DNA of 52,244 nucleotides, taken from positions 1 to 52,244 of the forward strand of contig JADHNI010000020.1 of NCBI GenBank assembly GCA_016779585.1, given 5' to 3'. This DNA is from Pseudomonadales bacterium (GTDB taxonomy: Bacteria > Pseudomonadota > Gammaproteobacteria > Pseudomonadales > Azotimanducaceae). Under the pieces are notes generated by a model, which had not been told where the DNA came from, did no database searches, and saw nothing but the letters and a program-made list of their open reading frames with translations. Both the position numbers and the translations under genes were made by a program. Shown piece by piece: positions 1 through 8,093 of the stretch (position 1 is its first letter; the number at the start of each line of letters is the position of its first letter).

Positions 1-185
1 TGGCTGATATGGCTCTTCGTGCTGATGACCTCGATGAGGCGGCGGCCGTTGAGGCGCAGAAGAAGGCGGAACAGGAACTGTCTGACCAGAAAGCCGATAT
101 CGACTTTGCTCGTGTTGCGGCAGACCTGCAGGAGCAGGCTGCGATGCTGCGTACGATCCAGAAGATTCGCGACAAGAAACACTAA
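1..185 (+). CDS. atpC: F1 ATP synthase epsilon subunit, C-terminal fragment
   Basis: Sixty in-frame codons read in from the left edge and end at TAA (183-185). The peptide is rich in Ala, Glu, Gln and Lys, contains ALRADDLDEAAAVEAQKKAE and ends IQKIRDKKH. This matches the two-helix C-terminal hairpin of the epsilon subunit, which follows the beta-sandwich and can insert into the F1 rotor to inhibit ATP hydrolysis. Only the helical part is present, because the gene starts outside the window. A strong terminator 17 bases downstream marks it as the last gene of the atp operon. The glmU-glmS neighbourhood supports the call, since atpC precedes these genes in many gammaproteobacteria. Other short helical proteins could look similar, so the call rests on both sequence and context. 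Confidence 0.85.
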   Translation, partial: ADMALRADDLDEAAAVEAQKKAEQELSDQKADIDFARVAADLQEQAAMLRTIQKIRDKKH

Positions 186-201
186 AGCTCTGCTGTTTAC
201 A

Positions 202-228
202 GAAAAGGCGCCAGTTGGCGCCTTTTTT
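202..228 (+). terminator. Intrinsic terminator of the atp operon
   Basis: A perfect GGCGCC/GGCGCC stem, extended by AAAA pairing with TTTT, has a four-base loop AGTT and runs straight into a T6 tract (223-228). It begins 17 bases after the atpC stop codon. Stem, loop and U-tract are all of textbook form for Rho-independent termination. Confidence 0.93.
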
Positions 229-374
229 GATCGAGCCACGTAAGTGTTCGCGGGCTGTAATTCTAAGATTCCCGCCATGCCAATGGGTTGCCCGCGCTTC
301 GCCGCCGCTCCAATCCATACTGTGGAAGATCATTGAGCGAGTAGGCATACCTGCGGCCCCCTTACCGCACAGAA

Positions 375-397
375 TTTGTCAGTAATATCCTGACAAA
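375..397. promoter_or_regulatory. Perfect dyad upstream of glmU, candidate operator
   Basis: TTTGTCAG (375-382) and CTGACAAA (390-397) are exact reverse complements separated by seven bases. The dyad lies 66 bases before glmU and 8 bases before a weak candidate -35 hexamer. There is no T-tract, so it is not a terminator. Its size and symmetry suit a dimeric repressor or activator. The cognate regulator is unknown. The rest of 229-463 shows no gene. Confidence 0.5.
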
Positions 398-405
398 CAG
401 CACCC

Positions 406-434
406 TTGGCGAGTGCCTGATCGTGGCGTAAAAA
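406..434 (+). promoter_or_regulatory. Possible sigma-70 promoter for glmU-glmS
   Basis: TTGGCG (406-411) and TAAAAA (429-434) are separated by 17 bases, 30 bases before the glmU start. Each hexamer matches the consensus at about four of six positions. A promoter is expected here because the atp terminator lies upstream, but the match is weak. Confidence 0.35.
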
Positions 435-463
435 GAACCTCTTTTCGGTTAGACTAATCCTTC

Positions 464-1828
464 ATGACAAACTCCCTTGATGTTTGCATTCTCGCTGCCG
501 GCGTTGGCAGCCGCATGCGCTCGAACCTGCCCAAGGTCCTGCAGACACTGGCGGGCAGGCCACTGCTCGCGCATCTGCTTGATACGGTCGGCGATCTGAA
601 TCCGGCTGCAATACACGTGGTCATTGGCCAGGGCGCTGAAGAGGTGAAGGCAGCATTTTCAGGACGCGCTGACGTGAACTGGGTGTTCCAGGCTGAGAGG
701 CTGGGTACGGGACACGCAATGCAACAGGTAGCACCGCACCTTAGTGGTGACAGGACGCTGATTCTCCTGGGTGACGCCCCCCTTATCCGTGCTGAGACAC
801 TCCAGATGTTGAGTGAGGTCGATGCAGACCTTGGCGTGCTGACCGTGGATATGCCTGACCCTTTCAATTACGGACGTATTGTTCGCGAAGGAGAGCAGGT
901 AGTTCGCATTGTTGAAGAAAAGGATGCGAATGAAAGCGAAAAACAGATCCTGGAAATTAACACGGGCGTTATGTCAGCAGGCACAAGGTGCCTGAAGAAC
1001 TGGCTTGAGCGCCTGGATAACAACAACGCGCAGCAGGAGTATCTGCTGACCGATATTGTCGAGCATGGAAACACCGATAATGCCAAGGTGACGGCAGTTA
1101 AAGTCAGTGACCCCATAGAAGTCACTGGAATCAACACCTTTGGCCAACTGGCTGCGCTGGAACGAGCACTTCAAATGAACAAAGCAGAAGAATTAATGGC
1201 AAGTGGTGTGCAGGTCATGGACCCGGCACGCCTGGACATTCGAGGAACTGTAACCGCCGGCCAGGGTGTGAAGATTGATGTAAATGTTGTTTTTGAGGGT
1301 GACGTTACCCTCGCTGACAACGTAGTGATCGGACCCAATTGCGTGATCACTGATAGCACAATCGGTGACGGAACAGTGATCAAGGCTAACAGTATTCTGG
1401 AACAGGCGACCGTTGGCGACCACTGCAGCGTCGGACCTTTTGCCCGCCTGCGTCCTGGTGCCAACCTCGTATCAGAAGTTGCTGTGGGCAATTTTGTGGA
1501 AGTAAAAAAAACCACGATGGGGCGTGGCAGTAAAGCCAGTCACCTGACTTACCTTGGCGACAGCATCATCGGTGAAGAAGTTAATATCGGTGCCGGTACA
1601 ATTACCTGTAACTACGATGGTGTAAACAAGTTCGAGACACACATTGGTGATCGGGCTTTTATTGGTTCCAATTCGTCACTCGTTGCGCCAGTAACCATTG
1701 GCGCGGGCTCCACTGTAGGCGCCGGATCTACCATCAGCAAGGACGTCGATACTGACGTTCTTGCAGTCGGGCGCGGCAAGCAGGTCTCCGTCAGGAACTG
1801 GCAGCGGCCAACAAAGAAAAAGGACTGA
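464..1828 (+). CDS. glmU: Bifunctional GlcNAc-1-P uridyltransferase / GlcN-1-P acetyltransferase
   Basis: GlmU acetylates glucosamine-1-phosphate and then couples it to UTP, making UDP-GlcNAc for peptidoglycan and LPS in the cytoplasm. The 454 residues match the usual length (456 in E. coli). The N-terminal pyrophosphorylase domain shows LAAGVGSRMRSNLPKVL (10-26), the sugar-nucleotide motif GTGHA (81-85) and the metal-binding aspartate in GDAPL (103-107). From about residue 250 the chain is a left-handed beta helix of hexapeptide repeats. The acetyltransferase catalytic histidine lies in SKASHLTYLGD (about H360), followed by NIGAGTITCNYDG. It is two bases from glmS, so the pair is surely one operon. 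No glmR-type regulator lies between them, unlike Pseudomonas. Confidence 0.98.
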   Translation: MTNSLDVCILAAGVGSRMRSNLPKVLQTLAGRPLLAHLLDTVGDLNPAAIHVVIGQGAEEVKAAFSGRADVNWVFQAERLGTGHAMQQVAPHLSGDRTLILLGDAPLIRAETLQMLSEVDADLGVLTVDMPDPFNYGRIVREGEQVVRIVEEKDANESEKQILEINTGVMSAGTRCLKNWLERLDNNNAQQEYLLTDIVEHGNTDNAKVTAVKVSDPIEVTGINTFGQLAALERALQMNKAEELMASGVQVMDPARLDIRGTVTAGQGVKIDVNVVFEGDVTLADNVVIGPNCVITDSTIGDGTVIKANSILEQATVGDHCSVGPFARLRPGANLVSEVAVGNFVEVKKTTMGRGSKASHLTYLGDSIIGEEVNIGAGTITCNYDGVNKFETHIGDRAFIGSNSSLVAPVTIGAGSTVGAGSTISKDVDTDVLAVGRGKQVSVRNWQRPTKKKD

Positions 1829-1830
1829 TT

Positions 1831-3657
1831 ATGTGCGGCATAGTGGGTGTCGTTGCCGAACGGGATGTCTGCAACATCCTGATCGAAGGACTGAGACGAC
1901 TTGAGTACCGCGGTTATGATTCTGCCGGTGTTGCGTTGATTGATGCTGCAGGCTGTATCCGGCGAATTCGCAGGCTTGGGAAAGTATCTGAACTTGATCA
2001 GGCCTGTAAGAGCGATCAGCCTTTCGGGCATACAGGTATCGCCCATACCCGTTGGGCGACTCATGGTGAACCGAGCGAGGTGAATGCGCACCCTCATGTC
2101 TCCTATGGATTGGCTGTTGTGCACAACGGGATTATTGAAAACCATGAAGAACTGCATGAACAACTAAAGTCCAATGGTTACAACTTTGAATCGGCCACGG
2201 ATACAGAGGTCCTAGCGCACCAGTTGCATTATGAGGTCTCACAATGTGGCGACCTGCGTGAGGGCATGAATCGACTGCTCGACACGATCAGGGGCGCTTA
2301 CGCTATTGCGGTTATTGATGAAAACAATCCTGGCACCATCATGGCGGCCCGCTCTGGCAGTCCCCTGGTTGTGGGCCTCGGTATCGGTGAGAACTATGTG
2401 GCATCCGACCCACAGGCGCTTAGGCCGGTAACAGACCGCTTTATTTTCCTTGAAGAGGGTGAACTCGTCGAAGTTACCCGTGATGAAGTGTCAATCTTCG
2501 GCCATAACCAGGCTGCAATCGAAAGCCGCGCAATCAGGCTGGATGATCGACACGATGCGGCCGACAAAGGCAATCACAGGCATTACATGCTTAAGGAAAT
2601 TTTTGAACAGCCGGATGCGCTGGCGCGCACAATATCAGGACGCGTGGGTGAGCTGGTGTTTCCCGAGGCGTTCGGCGCTGGCGCTTCCGGGATCTTTGAG
2701 CAGGTGAAAGCCATCCAGATTGTTGCCTGCGGCAGCAGTTATTATGCAGGTCTCGTTGCCAAGTACTGGTTTGAGCACTATGCCGGACTACCCTGCCAGG
2801 TCGAGATCGCGAGTGAGCTTCGATATCGCAGCACCGTGGTCCTTCCGGGTACCCTGATGGTGGCAATTTCCCAATCCGGGGAAACCGCAGACACGCTCGC
2901 AGCGCTGCGGTCAGCATCAGATGCCAACTACCTGGCGAAACTGTGTATCTGCAATGTTCCGAACAGCACTATAGTGAGGGAAACCGACCTTTCGCTCATG
3001 CTGGAGGCAGGTGCTGAGATCTGTGTTGCTTCGACCAAGGCCTTTACCAATCAGCTGGCTGACCTACTGATGCTGGTGGCGACAGTTGGCCGCTTTAATG
3101 CACTGGATGAGGCGATGCATCAGGAAATAGCCCGGGGTTTGCGTGAGCTTCCGCAAGTGGTGGAGCGCACCCTGGCCCTGGACGCAGAAATCCAGGAGAT
3201 CGCCAGGAAGTTTGTCGAGAAACACCATGCGCTTTTCCTGGGACGGGGCAGTCACTATCCTATTGCGCTCGAGGGGGCACTCAAGCTTAAGGAGATCTCC
3301 TACATCCACGCAGAAGGATACCCCGCCGGGGAACTGAAACATGGTCCTTTAGCGCTTGTCGATGACGATATGCCGGTGGTCGCTGTGGCACCGGGAGATG
3401 ACCTCATTGAGAAACTGAAATCGAATCTTGAGGAAGTTCGCGCACGTGGTGCCGAGCTGTTTATCTTCGCGGATGAGCACCTTTCGATGACGGAACAAAA
3501 GGACGTGACAGTGCTGAAAGTGCCGTCCTGTTCAGCTATGGTATCGCCTATCGTGTATACCATTCCCGTCCAGCTGCTCGCGTACCATGTCGCCGTGTTT
3601 AAAGGCACCGATGTTGACCAACCGAGGAACCTGGCGAAATCGGTGACGGTTGAATAA
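1831..3657 (+). CDS. glmS: Glutamine-fructose-6-phosphate aminotransferase (isomerizing)
   Basis: GlmS converts fructose-6-phosphate and glutamine to glucosamine-6-phosphate, the first committed step towards UDP-GlcNAc. The start MCGIVGVV places the nucleophilic cysteine directly after the initiator Met, which fixes the start codon. The glutaminase domain (about 1-230) shows LEYRGYDSAG and TRWATHG. Two SIS sugar-isomerase domains follow (CGSSYYAG, SQSGETADT and GRGSHYPIALEGALKLKE). The C-terminus DQPRNLAKSVTVE is the hallmark tail of the isomerase site. Length (608) is standard. No glmS ribozyme is expected in gammaproteobacteria and none fits in the two-base gap to glmU. A GlmY/GlmZ-type sRNA target could not be assessed. 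Confidence 0.98.
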   Translation: MCGIVGVVAERDVCNILIEGLRRLEYRGYDSAGVALIDAAGCIRRIRRLGKVSELDQACKSDQPFGHTGIAHTRWATHGEPSEVNAHPHVSYGLAVVHNGIIENHEELHEQLKSNGYNFESATDTEVLAHQLHYEVSQCGDLREGMNRLLDTIRGAYAIAVIDENNPGTIMAARSGSPLVVGLGIGENYVASDPQALRPVTDRFIFLEEGELVEVTRDEVSIFGHNQAAIESRAIRLDDRHDAADKGNHRHYMLKEIFEQPDALARTISGRVGELVFPEAFGAGASGIFEQVKAIQIVACGSSYYAGLVAKYWFEHYAGLPCQVEIASELRYRSTVVLPGTLMVAISQSGETADTLAALRSASDANYLAKLCICNVPNSTIVRETDLSLMLEAGAEICVASTKAFTNQLADLLMLVATVGRFNALDEAMHQEIARGLRELPQVVERTLALDAEIQEIARKFVEKHHALFLGRGSHYPIALEGALKLKEISYIHAEGYPAGELKHGPLALVDDDMPVVAVAPGDDLIEKLKSNLEEVRARGAELFIFADEHLSMTEQKDVTVLKVPSCSAMVSPIVYTIPVQLLAYHVAVFKGTDVDQPRNLAKSVTVE

Positions 3658-3679
3658 GTTCCCTGCGATTTGAGTCCCG

Positions 3680-5905
3680 ATGGATGTCTCTCACCTTCTT
3701 GATCCTTTAAACGAAAGGCAGCGTGAAGCTGTTGCCGCACCTCGTGGCAGCGCGCTTGTGCTCGCCGGTGCGGGCAGCGGTAAAACCCGGGTGCTGACAC
3801 ATCGTATTGCATGGCTGATCCAGACTGAGGGCTTGTCACCCTTCAGTATCCTCGCCGTGACCTTCACCAACAAAGCCGCAGCTGAAATGCGTGGTCGTAT
3901 CGAACAGTTGCTGGCACTACCGGTGCGTGGCATGTGGGTTGGTACCTTCCACGGAATTGCCCATCGCCTGCTGCGTGCCCATTACCAGGAAGCGAAACTG
4001 CCGCAGAATTTTCAAATACTGGATGCCGACGACCAGCTGCGGCTGGTTAAACGGGTCATGGCGAGTCTCGATATTGATGAGAAGAAGTGGCCGGCGAGAC
4101 AGGCGGTCTGGTGGATTAACAGCCAGAAGGACGAGGGTCTCAGGCCATCCAGTATCGAAGACTATGGTGACCTGTACCTGAAGACACACCTCGCTATTTA
4201 TCGTGCCTATGAAGAGGCCTGCCAGCGTGGAGGCATGGTCGACTTTGCCGAGTTGCTGCTTCGGGCACATGAGTTGTGGCTAAACAACCCGGAGATCCTG
4301 CATCACTACCAGCGAAGATTCTCCGCCCTGCTGGTTGATGAGTTCCAGGACACCAACACCATCCAGTATGCCTGGCTCCGGGTACTTGCGGGTGACCAGG
4401 ATAACCTGATGGTGGTTGGGGATGATGACCAGTCCATTTACGGCTGGCGTGGCGCCAAAATTGAAAACATCCAGCAGTTCACCCAGGACTTTCCCAACGC
4501 CCAGACCATTCGACTGGAACAGAATTACCGGTCCACATCAAACATCCTGAAAGCGGCCAACGGCCTTATCGATCAAAATTTCGGCCGCCTAGGAAAAGAG
4601 TTGTGGACGGACCTTGGTGAGGGCGATCCAATCCAGCTTTATGCGGGTTACAACGAGATAGATGAGGCACGTTACATCGTGGAGCGCATAAGGAACTGGG
4701 TCGATAGCGGCAACCGGCATTCCGAATCAGCCATCCTTTATCGTTCAAACGCCCAGTCACGGGTCCTTGAAGAAGCACTGCTGCGAGCCCAGATGCCCTA
4801 CCGGATTTACGGCGGCCAGCGATTCTTTGAGCGCGCGGAGATCAGGAACGTCCTCGCGTACATGCGACTGATCAGCCATCGTGATGCTGACGCCGCGTTT
4901 GAGCGGGTGGTCAATACCCCGACAAGAGGAATCGGTGACAAAAGTGTCTCGGAGATCCGTTTGCTGGCACGGGAGTCAGGCACGTCGCTCTGGCAGGCAG
5001 CCCAAAAAATTGTCGACAACAACCTGATGAGCGGCCGTGCGCGTAATGCCATTGCCGGTTTTCTTGAGCTGATTGAGCAGTTGGATGAAGAAACAGCAGA
5101 CGCCGATCTGGGTACCCTGGTTGAAACCGTTGTTGCGACCACTGGTCTCAAGGACTATCACGCGAAAGAAGGCGGCGAGCGTGGCCAGGCCAGGATCGAG
5201 AATATGGCAGAACTGGTGACCGCGGCAAAAACCTACAACCCACAGGATGACTACCGTTTTGATCCTGATAATCCAGACGATGAGAATGCCCAGGAATCCG
5301 CGCCTGAGCTGACCTTGCTGGACCAGTTCCTCAGTCATGCGGCGCTGGAGGCCGGAGAAGGCCAGGGTGATCCGAGCGATGATTGTGTTCAGATGATGAC
5401 GATGCATAGTGCAAAAGGTCTCGAATTTCCCCTGGTCTTTCTGGCTGGCATGGAGGATGGTCTTTTTCCGCACATGATGTCCATGGAAGAGCCGGGACGG
5501 CTCGAGGAAGAAAGACGGCTCTGTTACGTGGGTGTCACAAGAGCGATGAAACAGCTTTATCTTACCTATGCCGAGAGTCGTCGCATCAATGGCAGCGAAA
5601 CCTTTAACCGCCCTTCCCGCTTTATCAGTGAGATGCCGGAAGACGTGATTGAGGAAGTCAGGTTACAGGGTTCAGTGGTCAGGTCGCCGCGAAGCAGTGG
5701 TTATGGTGCGAGTGTATCTCGAGTGACGACCGAGGTAGCGGGAACCGACCTGAAACTGGGTCAGCGTGTTTTCCACCAGAAATTCGGTGAAGGGGTAATC
5801 CTGAATTACGAGGGTGAAGGTTCAGGTGCCCGGGTGCAGGTGAACTTCGACGAAGGCAGCAAGTGGCTGGTCATGGCCTATGCTAATCTGCAGCCTGTTG
5901 GATAA
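3680..5905 (+). CDS. uvrD: DNA helicase II (UvrD), SF1 3'-5' helicase
   Basis: UvrD unwinds DNA 3' to 5' in nucleotide excision repair and methyl-directed mismatch repair. It opens MDVSHLLDPLNERQREAV, typical of UvrD rather than Rep. Helicase motifs appear in order: Walker A GAGSGKT (30-36), TFTNKAAAEM (Ia), LLVDEFQDTN (II), GDDDQSIYGWRGA (III), LEQNYRS (IV), MTMHSAKGLEFP (V) and VGVTRAM (VI). The C-terminal segment from about 690, with LGQRVFHQKFGEGVI, is the Tudor-like region that contacts RNA polymerase. At 741 residues it is slightly longer than the E. coli protein (720). It follows glmS by 22 bases without an obvious terminator, so read-through is possible. Confidence 0.96.
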   Translation: MDVSHLLDPLNERQREAVAAPRGSALVLAGAGSGKTRVLTHRIAWLIQTEGLSPFSILAVTFTNKAAAEMRGRIEQLLALPVRGMWVGTFHGIAHRLLRAHYQEAKLPQNFQILDADDQLRLVKRVMASLDIDEKKWPARQAVWWINSQKDEGLRPSSIEDYGDLYLKTHLAIYRAYEEACQRGGMVDFAELLLRAHELWLNNPEILHHYQRRFSALLVDEFQDTNTIQYAWLRVLAGDQDNLMVVGDDDQSIYGWRGAKIENIQQFTQDFPNAQTIRLEQNYRSTSNILKAANGLIDQNFGRLGKELWTDLGEGDPIQLYAGYNEIDEARYIVERIRNWVDSGNRHSESAILYRSNAQSRVLEEALLRAQMPYRIYGGQRFFERAEIRNVLAYMRLISHRDADAAFERVVNTPTRGIGDKSVSEIRLLARESGTSLWQAAQKIVDNNLMSGRARNAIAGFLELIEQLDEETADADLGTLVETVVATTGLKDYHAKEGGERGQARIENMAELVTAAKTYNPQDDYRFDPDNPDDENAQESAPELTLLDQFLSHAALEAGEGQGDPSDDCVQMMTMHSAKGLEFPLVFLAGMEDGLFPHMMSMEEPGRLEEERRLCYVGVTRAMKQLYLTYAESRRINGSETFNRPSRFISEMPEDVIEEVRLQGSVVRSPRSSGYGASVSRVTTEVAGTDLKLGQRVFHQKFGEGVILNYEGEGSGARVQVNFDEGSKWLVMAYANLQPVG

Positions 5906-5932
5906 GTATTAATGTTGGAAAGGAGTAAACCA

Positions 5933-7024
5933 TTGCGAAACCTGGGATTGTTATTGATGACACTGGTACTCGTGTCCTGCGGTGGCGGTGAAGCTCCCGC
6001 AGTATCAGGCGAGACTGCAGCGCCGAAAAAGGTCTACAAGTGGCGCATGGTGACAACCTGGCCCAAGAACCTGCCGGGTCTGGGCACGGCGCCCGAACGC
6101 ATGGCTGATGAAATTCGCAGGATGAGTGATGGTCGTCTCGATATCCGTGTGTATGGCGCAGGCGAAGTGGTACCTGCACTGGAAGTCTTTGAGGCAGTTT
6201 CCCAGGGTACAGTCCAGATGGGACATGGTGCAGCGTACTACTGGAAAGGCAAGGTGCCTGTCGCACAGTTTTTTACCGCTGTGCCTTTTGGTCTGACAGC
6301 CCAGGAAATGAACGGCTGGTTGCTGCATGGTGGTGGTCTGGAACTCTGGCGTGAACTCTACGATCGCTACAATCTTTACCCCATCCCGGGTGGCAATACC
6401 GGGGTGCAGATGGCGGGCTGGTTCAACAAGGAAATCAATTCGCTGGAAGATATGCAGGGTCTGAAAATGCGCATCCCAGGGCTCGGCGGTGAGGTCTTCG
6501 AGGCTATTGGCGGCACGGCCATTAACCTGCCTGGCGGTGAAATTTTTACCTCGATGCAGACAGGCGTCATTGATGCAACTGAATGGGTTGGCCCATACAA
6601 CGACCTGGCTTTTGGCCTGCACCAGGTAGCGAAATATTACTACTATCCTGGCTGGCAGGAAGCAGGTCCAACCCTTGAAGTGATTATCAACAAGGACGCA
6701 TGGGCCGAACTGCCTGAAGATCTTCAGGCAATTGTCGAATCCGCGTCACTGGCTGCCAACACGGATATGCTGGCAGAATATACGGCGCGTAATAACACGG
6801 CCCTGCGAGAACTGGTGGATAACCACGATGTAGAACTCAGGAAACTGCCAGATGATGTCCTTGAAGCCATCAAGGAAGTCGCCAAAGAGAAGACGGCAGA
6901 ACTGGCAGCCGGCGATGACGAACTCGTCCAGCGTATCTTTGATTCGTACCAGCAATACCGCGAGGGTGTGATTGAGTACCATGAGATTTCAGAAAGGGCA
7001 TATATAAACGCCCGTGGCTCTTAG
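5933..7024 (+). CDS. TRAP transporter solute-binding lipoprotein (DctP/TakP-like)
   Basis: This is the extracytoplasmic receptor of a tripartite, Na+-driven TRAP importer. I chose TTG 5933 because a perfect AAAGGAG lies seven bases upstream and the product begins MRNLGLLLMTLVLVSCGGG, a lipoprotein signal with lipobox VLVSC. ATG 5912 would place the ribosome site inside the gene. The mature part (TTWPKNLPGLGTAPERM, TGVQMAGWF, GLKMRIPG, GVIDATEWVGPYND) matches the TakP/FcbT1 branch, whose studied members bind 2-oxo acids or aromatic acids. In TakP a Gln and a Glu-Trp pair hold Na+ and an Arg holds the carboxylate. Q159, R180 and E217-W218 here look equivalent. The permease genes lie 1.7 kb away on the opposite strand. 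The stop codon sits in a 35-bp duplication. Confidence 0.9.
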   Translation: MRNLGLLLMTLVLVSCGGGEAPAVSGETAAPKKVYKWRMVTTWPKNLPGLGTAPERMADEIRRMSDGRLDIRVYGAGEVVPALEVFEAVSQGTVQMGHGAAYYWKGKVPVAQFFTAVPFGLTAQEMNGWLLHGGGLELWRELYDRYNLYPIPGGNTGVQMAGWFNKEINSLEDMQGLKMRIPGLGGEVFEAIGGTAINLPGGEIFTSMQTGVIDATEWVGPYNDLAFGLHQVAKYYYYPGWQEAGPTLEVIINKDAWAELPEDLQAIVESASLAANTDMLAEYTARNNTALRELVDNHDVELRKLPDDVLEAIKEVAKEKTAELAAGDDELVQRIFDSYQQYREGVIEYHEISERAYINARGS

Positions 7025-7075
7025 CGCGAAGCGCGGAAAAAAACGCCCGTGGCTCTTAGCGCGAAGCGCGGAAAA
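7006..7075 (+). repeat. Exact 35-bp tandem duplication across the dctP stop codon
   Basis: Bases 7006-7040 and 7041-7075 are identical. Each unit begins AAACGCCCGTGGCTC and contains GCGCGAAGCGC, a four-base GCGC stem with a GAA loop. The first copy encodes the last residues of the TRAP receptor and its stop codon (7022-7024); the second is untranslated. Identical copies suggest a recent slippage or REP-like duplication. Confidence 0.95.
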
Positions 7076-7098
7076 TAAATAGAAAGGGGAGAAGGTTA

Positions 7099-7575
7099 AT
7101 GAATGTAGAGATTCCGAATTTTGGCGATCTGTTGCGCGAACATCTGAGCGCGGTTCCCATGGAAGCGTACGGCTACCTGCTGTCAGAGCTGGAACGTACA
7201 GCGGCTGACCGTTACCGTGGCTGGGCGGACGAAATACCGGAGCACCGGGAAGGCATACTGGCCTGTGCAGCTCGTGAAGATGAAATTGCGGATCGGGCAG
7301 CTGCGATGTTCCCGCCAACAGACGAACATCGCGCCCTGGTAGCCTCCATTATCCCGAAGGCCAAAGCGACTTACTATTCAGCCTTTGAGCCGTATACCCC
7401 GATTGAACAGATGTACATTCAATCAAAAGCGGAACGCCAGGGCGCCAATGCCTGGCAGAATCTCAAGGCAGCGTTTCCTGAGAAAAGTGATGAACTGGAT
7501 CAGCTGTCAGCCATTGAACTTGGGAGCGCAGACTACCTGGACGAAGTGTTGCCCGGCCTGGCGGAAGCATCATGA
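7099..7575 (+). CDS. Hypothetical protein, 158 aa, TRAP locus
   Basis: I do not recognise this family. The start has a good ribosome site (AGGGGAGAAGG) shortly before the ATG. The product looks mostly alpha-helical and acidic, with no signal peptide, membrane segment or cysteine pair. Visible blocks are LERTAADRYRGWADEIPEH, CAAREDEIADRAAAMFPPT, ATYYSAFEPYTPIEQMYIQS and ELGSADYLDEVLPGL. The spacing of Glu and His in the first two blocks faintly recalls ferritin-like four-helix proteins, but no full metal motif is visible and I do not assign one. It sits between the TRAP receptor and an FMN split-barrel protein, and its stop overlaps the next start (ATGA), so it is translationally coupled to that enzyme. 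A role linked to the island's substrate or to its partner is inference. Confidence 0.75.
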   Translation: MNVEIPNFGDLLREHLSAVPMEAYGYLLSELERTAADRYRGWADEIPEHREGILACAAREDEIADRAAAMFPPTDEHRALVASIIPKAKATYYSAFEPYTPIEQMYIQSKAERQGANAWQNLKAAFPEKSDELDQLSAIELGSADYLDEVLPGLAEAS

Positions 7576-8093
7576 GTGGCTCTGACGAAAGACCGGCCTG
7601 GTTGGCCCGCCGTGAAATTGCCCCGTTTAAGCTGGATGATGAGGCGGTCAACGCGCTGATCAACAAGGCGTCACATGCCTCGGTTTCCTGGGTCACCAAA
7701 AACCAGGAACCAGTGTCAGCCATCATGCTTTATGTGATGGTTGATGGCGTCATTACCGTGACTTCAACCACCAATCGGGCGAAGTATCACGCCTGGCGCC
7801 GCAACCCGGCAGCGTGTTTTAACATCTGGGATCCGCAGAATATCGGACACCAGGTCACCCTGCGAGGTCGTATCGAGATCATGCAGGATGCGGAACTGCT
7901 GCGTAAGTTCACGGACGGATTCCTCACAAGGGCGATGGGCCAGGCGCCGTTGGAAGAAAGGCTGCAGGCAGAAATTGCCAAGTTCGATGCACCGGATCGT
8001 CATATGATGCAGCTGCACATCGATAAAGTACTGAGCCACGATTTGAATAGCCTTCTTAAGGCGGAAGCCGAAGGCACTGACGTCTGGAGTTAG
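7572..8093 (+). CDS. Pyridoxamine 5'-phosphate oxidase-like FMN split-barrel protein
   Basis: The 173 residues fit the PPOX-class split-barrel fold, whose members bind FMN or F420 and reduce or oxidise small molecules. Typical features are the N-terminal helix EAVNALINKASHASVSWVTK, the strand pair PVSAIMLYVMVDGVITVTST, TNRAKYHAWRRNPAACFNIW (the flavin-phosphate binding region) and QVTLRGRIEIMQD. The specific reaction cannot be read from the sequence. It starts inside the stop of the 158-aa gene (four-base overlap). It ends four bases into the tail of the convergent glutathione S-transferase frame (8090-8713). A true PdxH would be longer (about 210) and carry a conserved C-terminal motif that is absent here, so pdxH is not the right name. 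Confidence 0.82.
   Translation: MSGSDERPAWLARREIAPFKLDDEAVNALINKASHASVSWVTKNQEPVSAIMLYVMVDGVITVTSTTNRAKYHAWRRNPAACFNIWDPQNIGHQVTLRGRIEIMQDAELLRKFTDGFLTRAMGQAPLEERLQAEIAKFDAPDRHMMQLHIDKVLSHDLNSLLKAEAEGTDVWS

Noticed and set aside
1829..1830. glmS ribozyme or riboswitch before glmS
   Set aside because: Only two bases separate glmU and glmS, and the ribozyme is a Gram-positive feature.
6005..6622. Open frame of 205 codons on the minus strand opposite dctP
   Set aside because: Antisense shadow of a well-supported gene; no ribosome site or family blocks.
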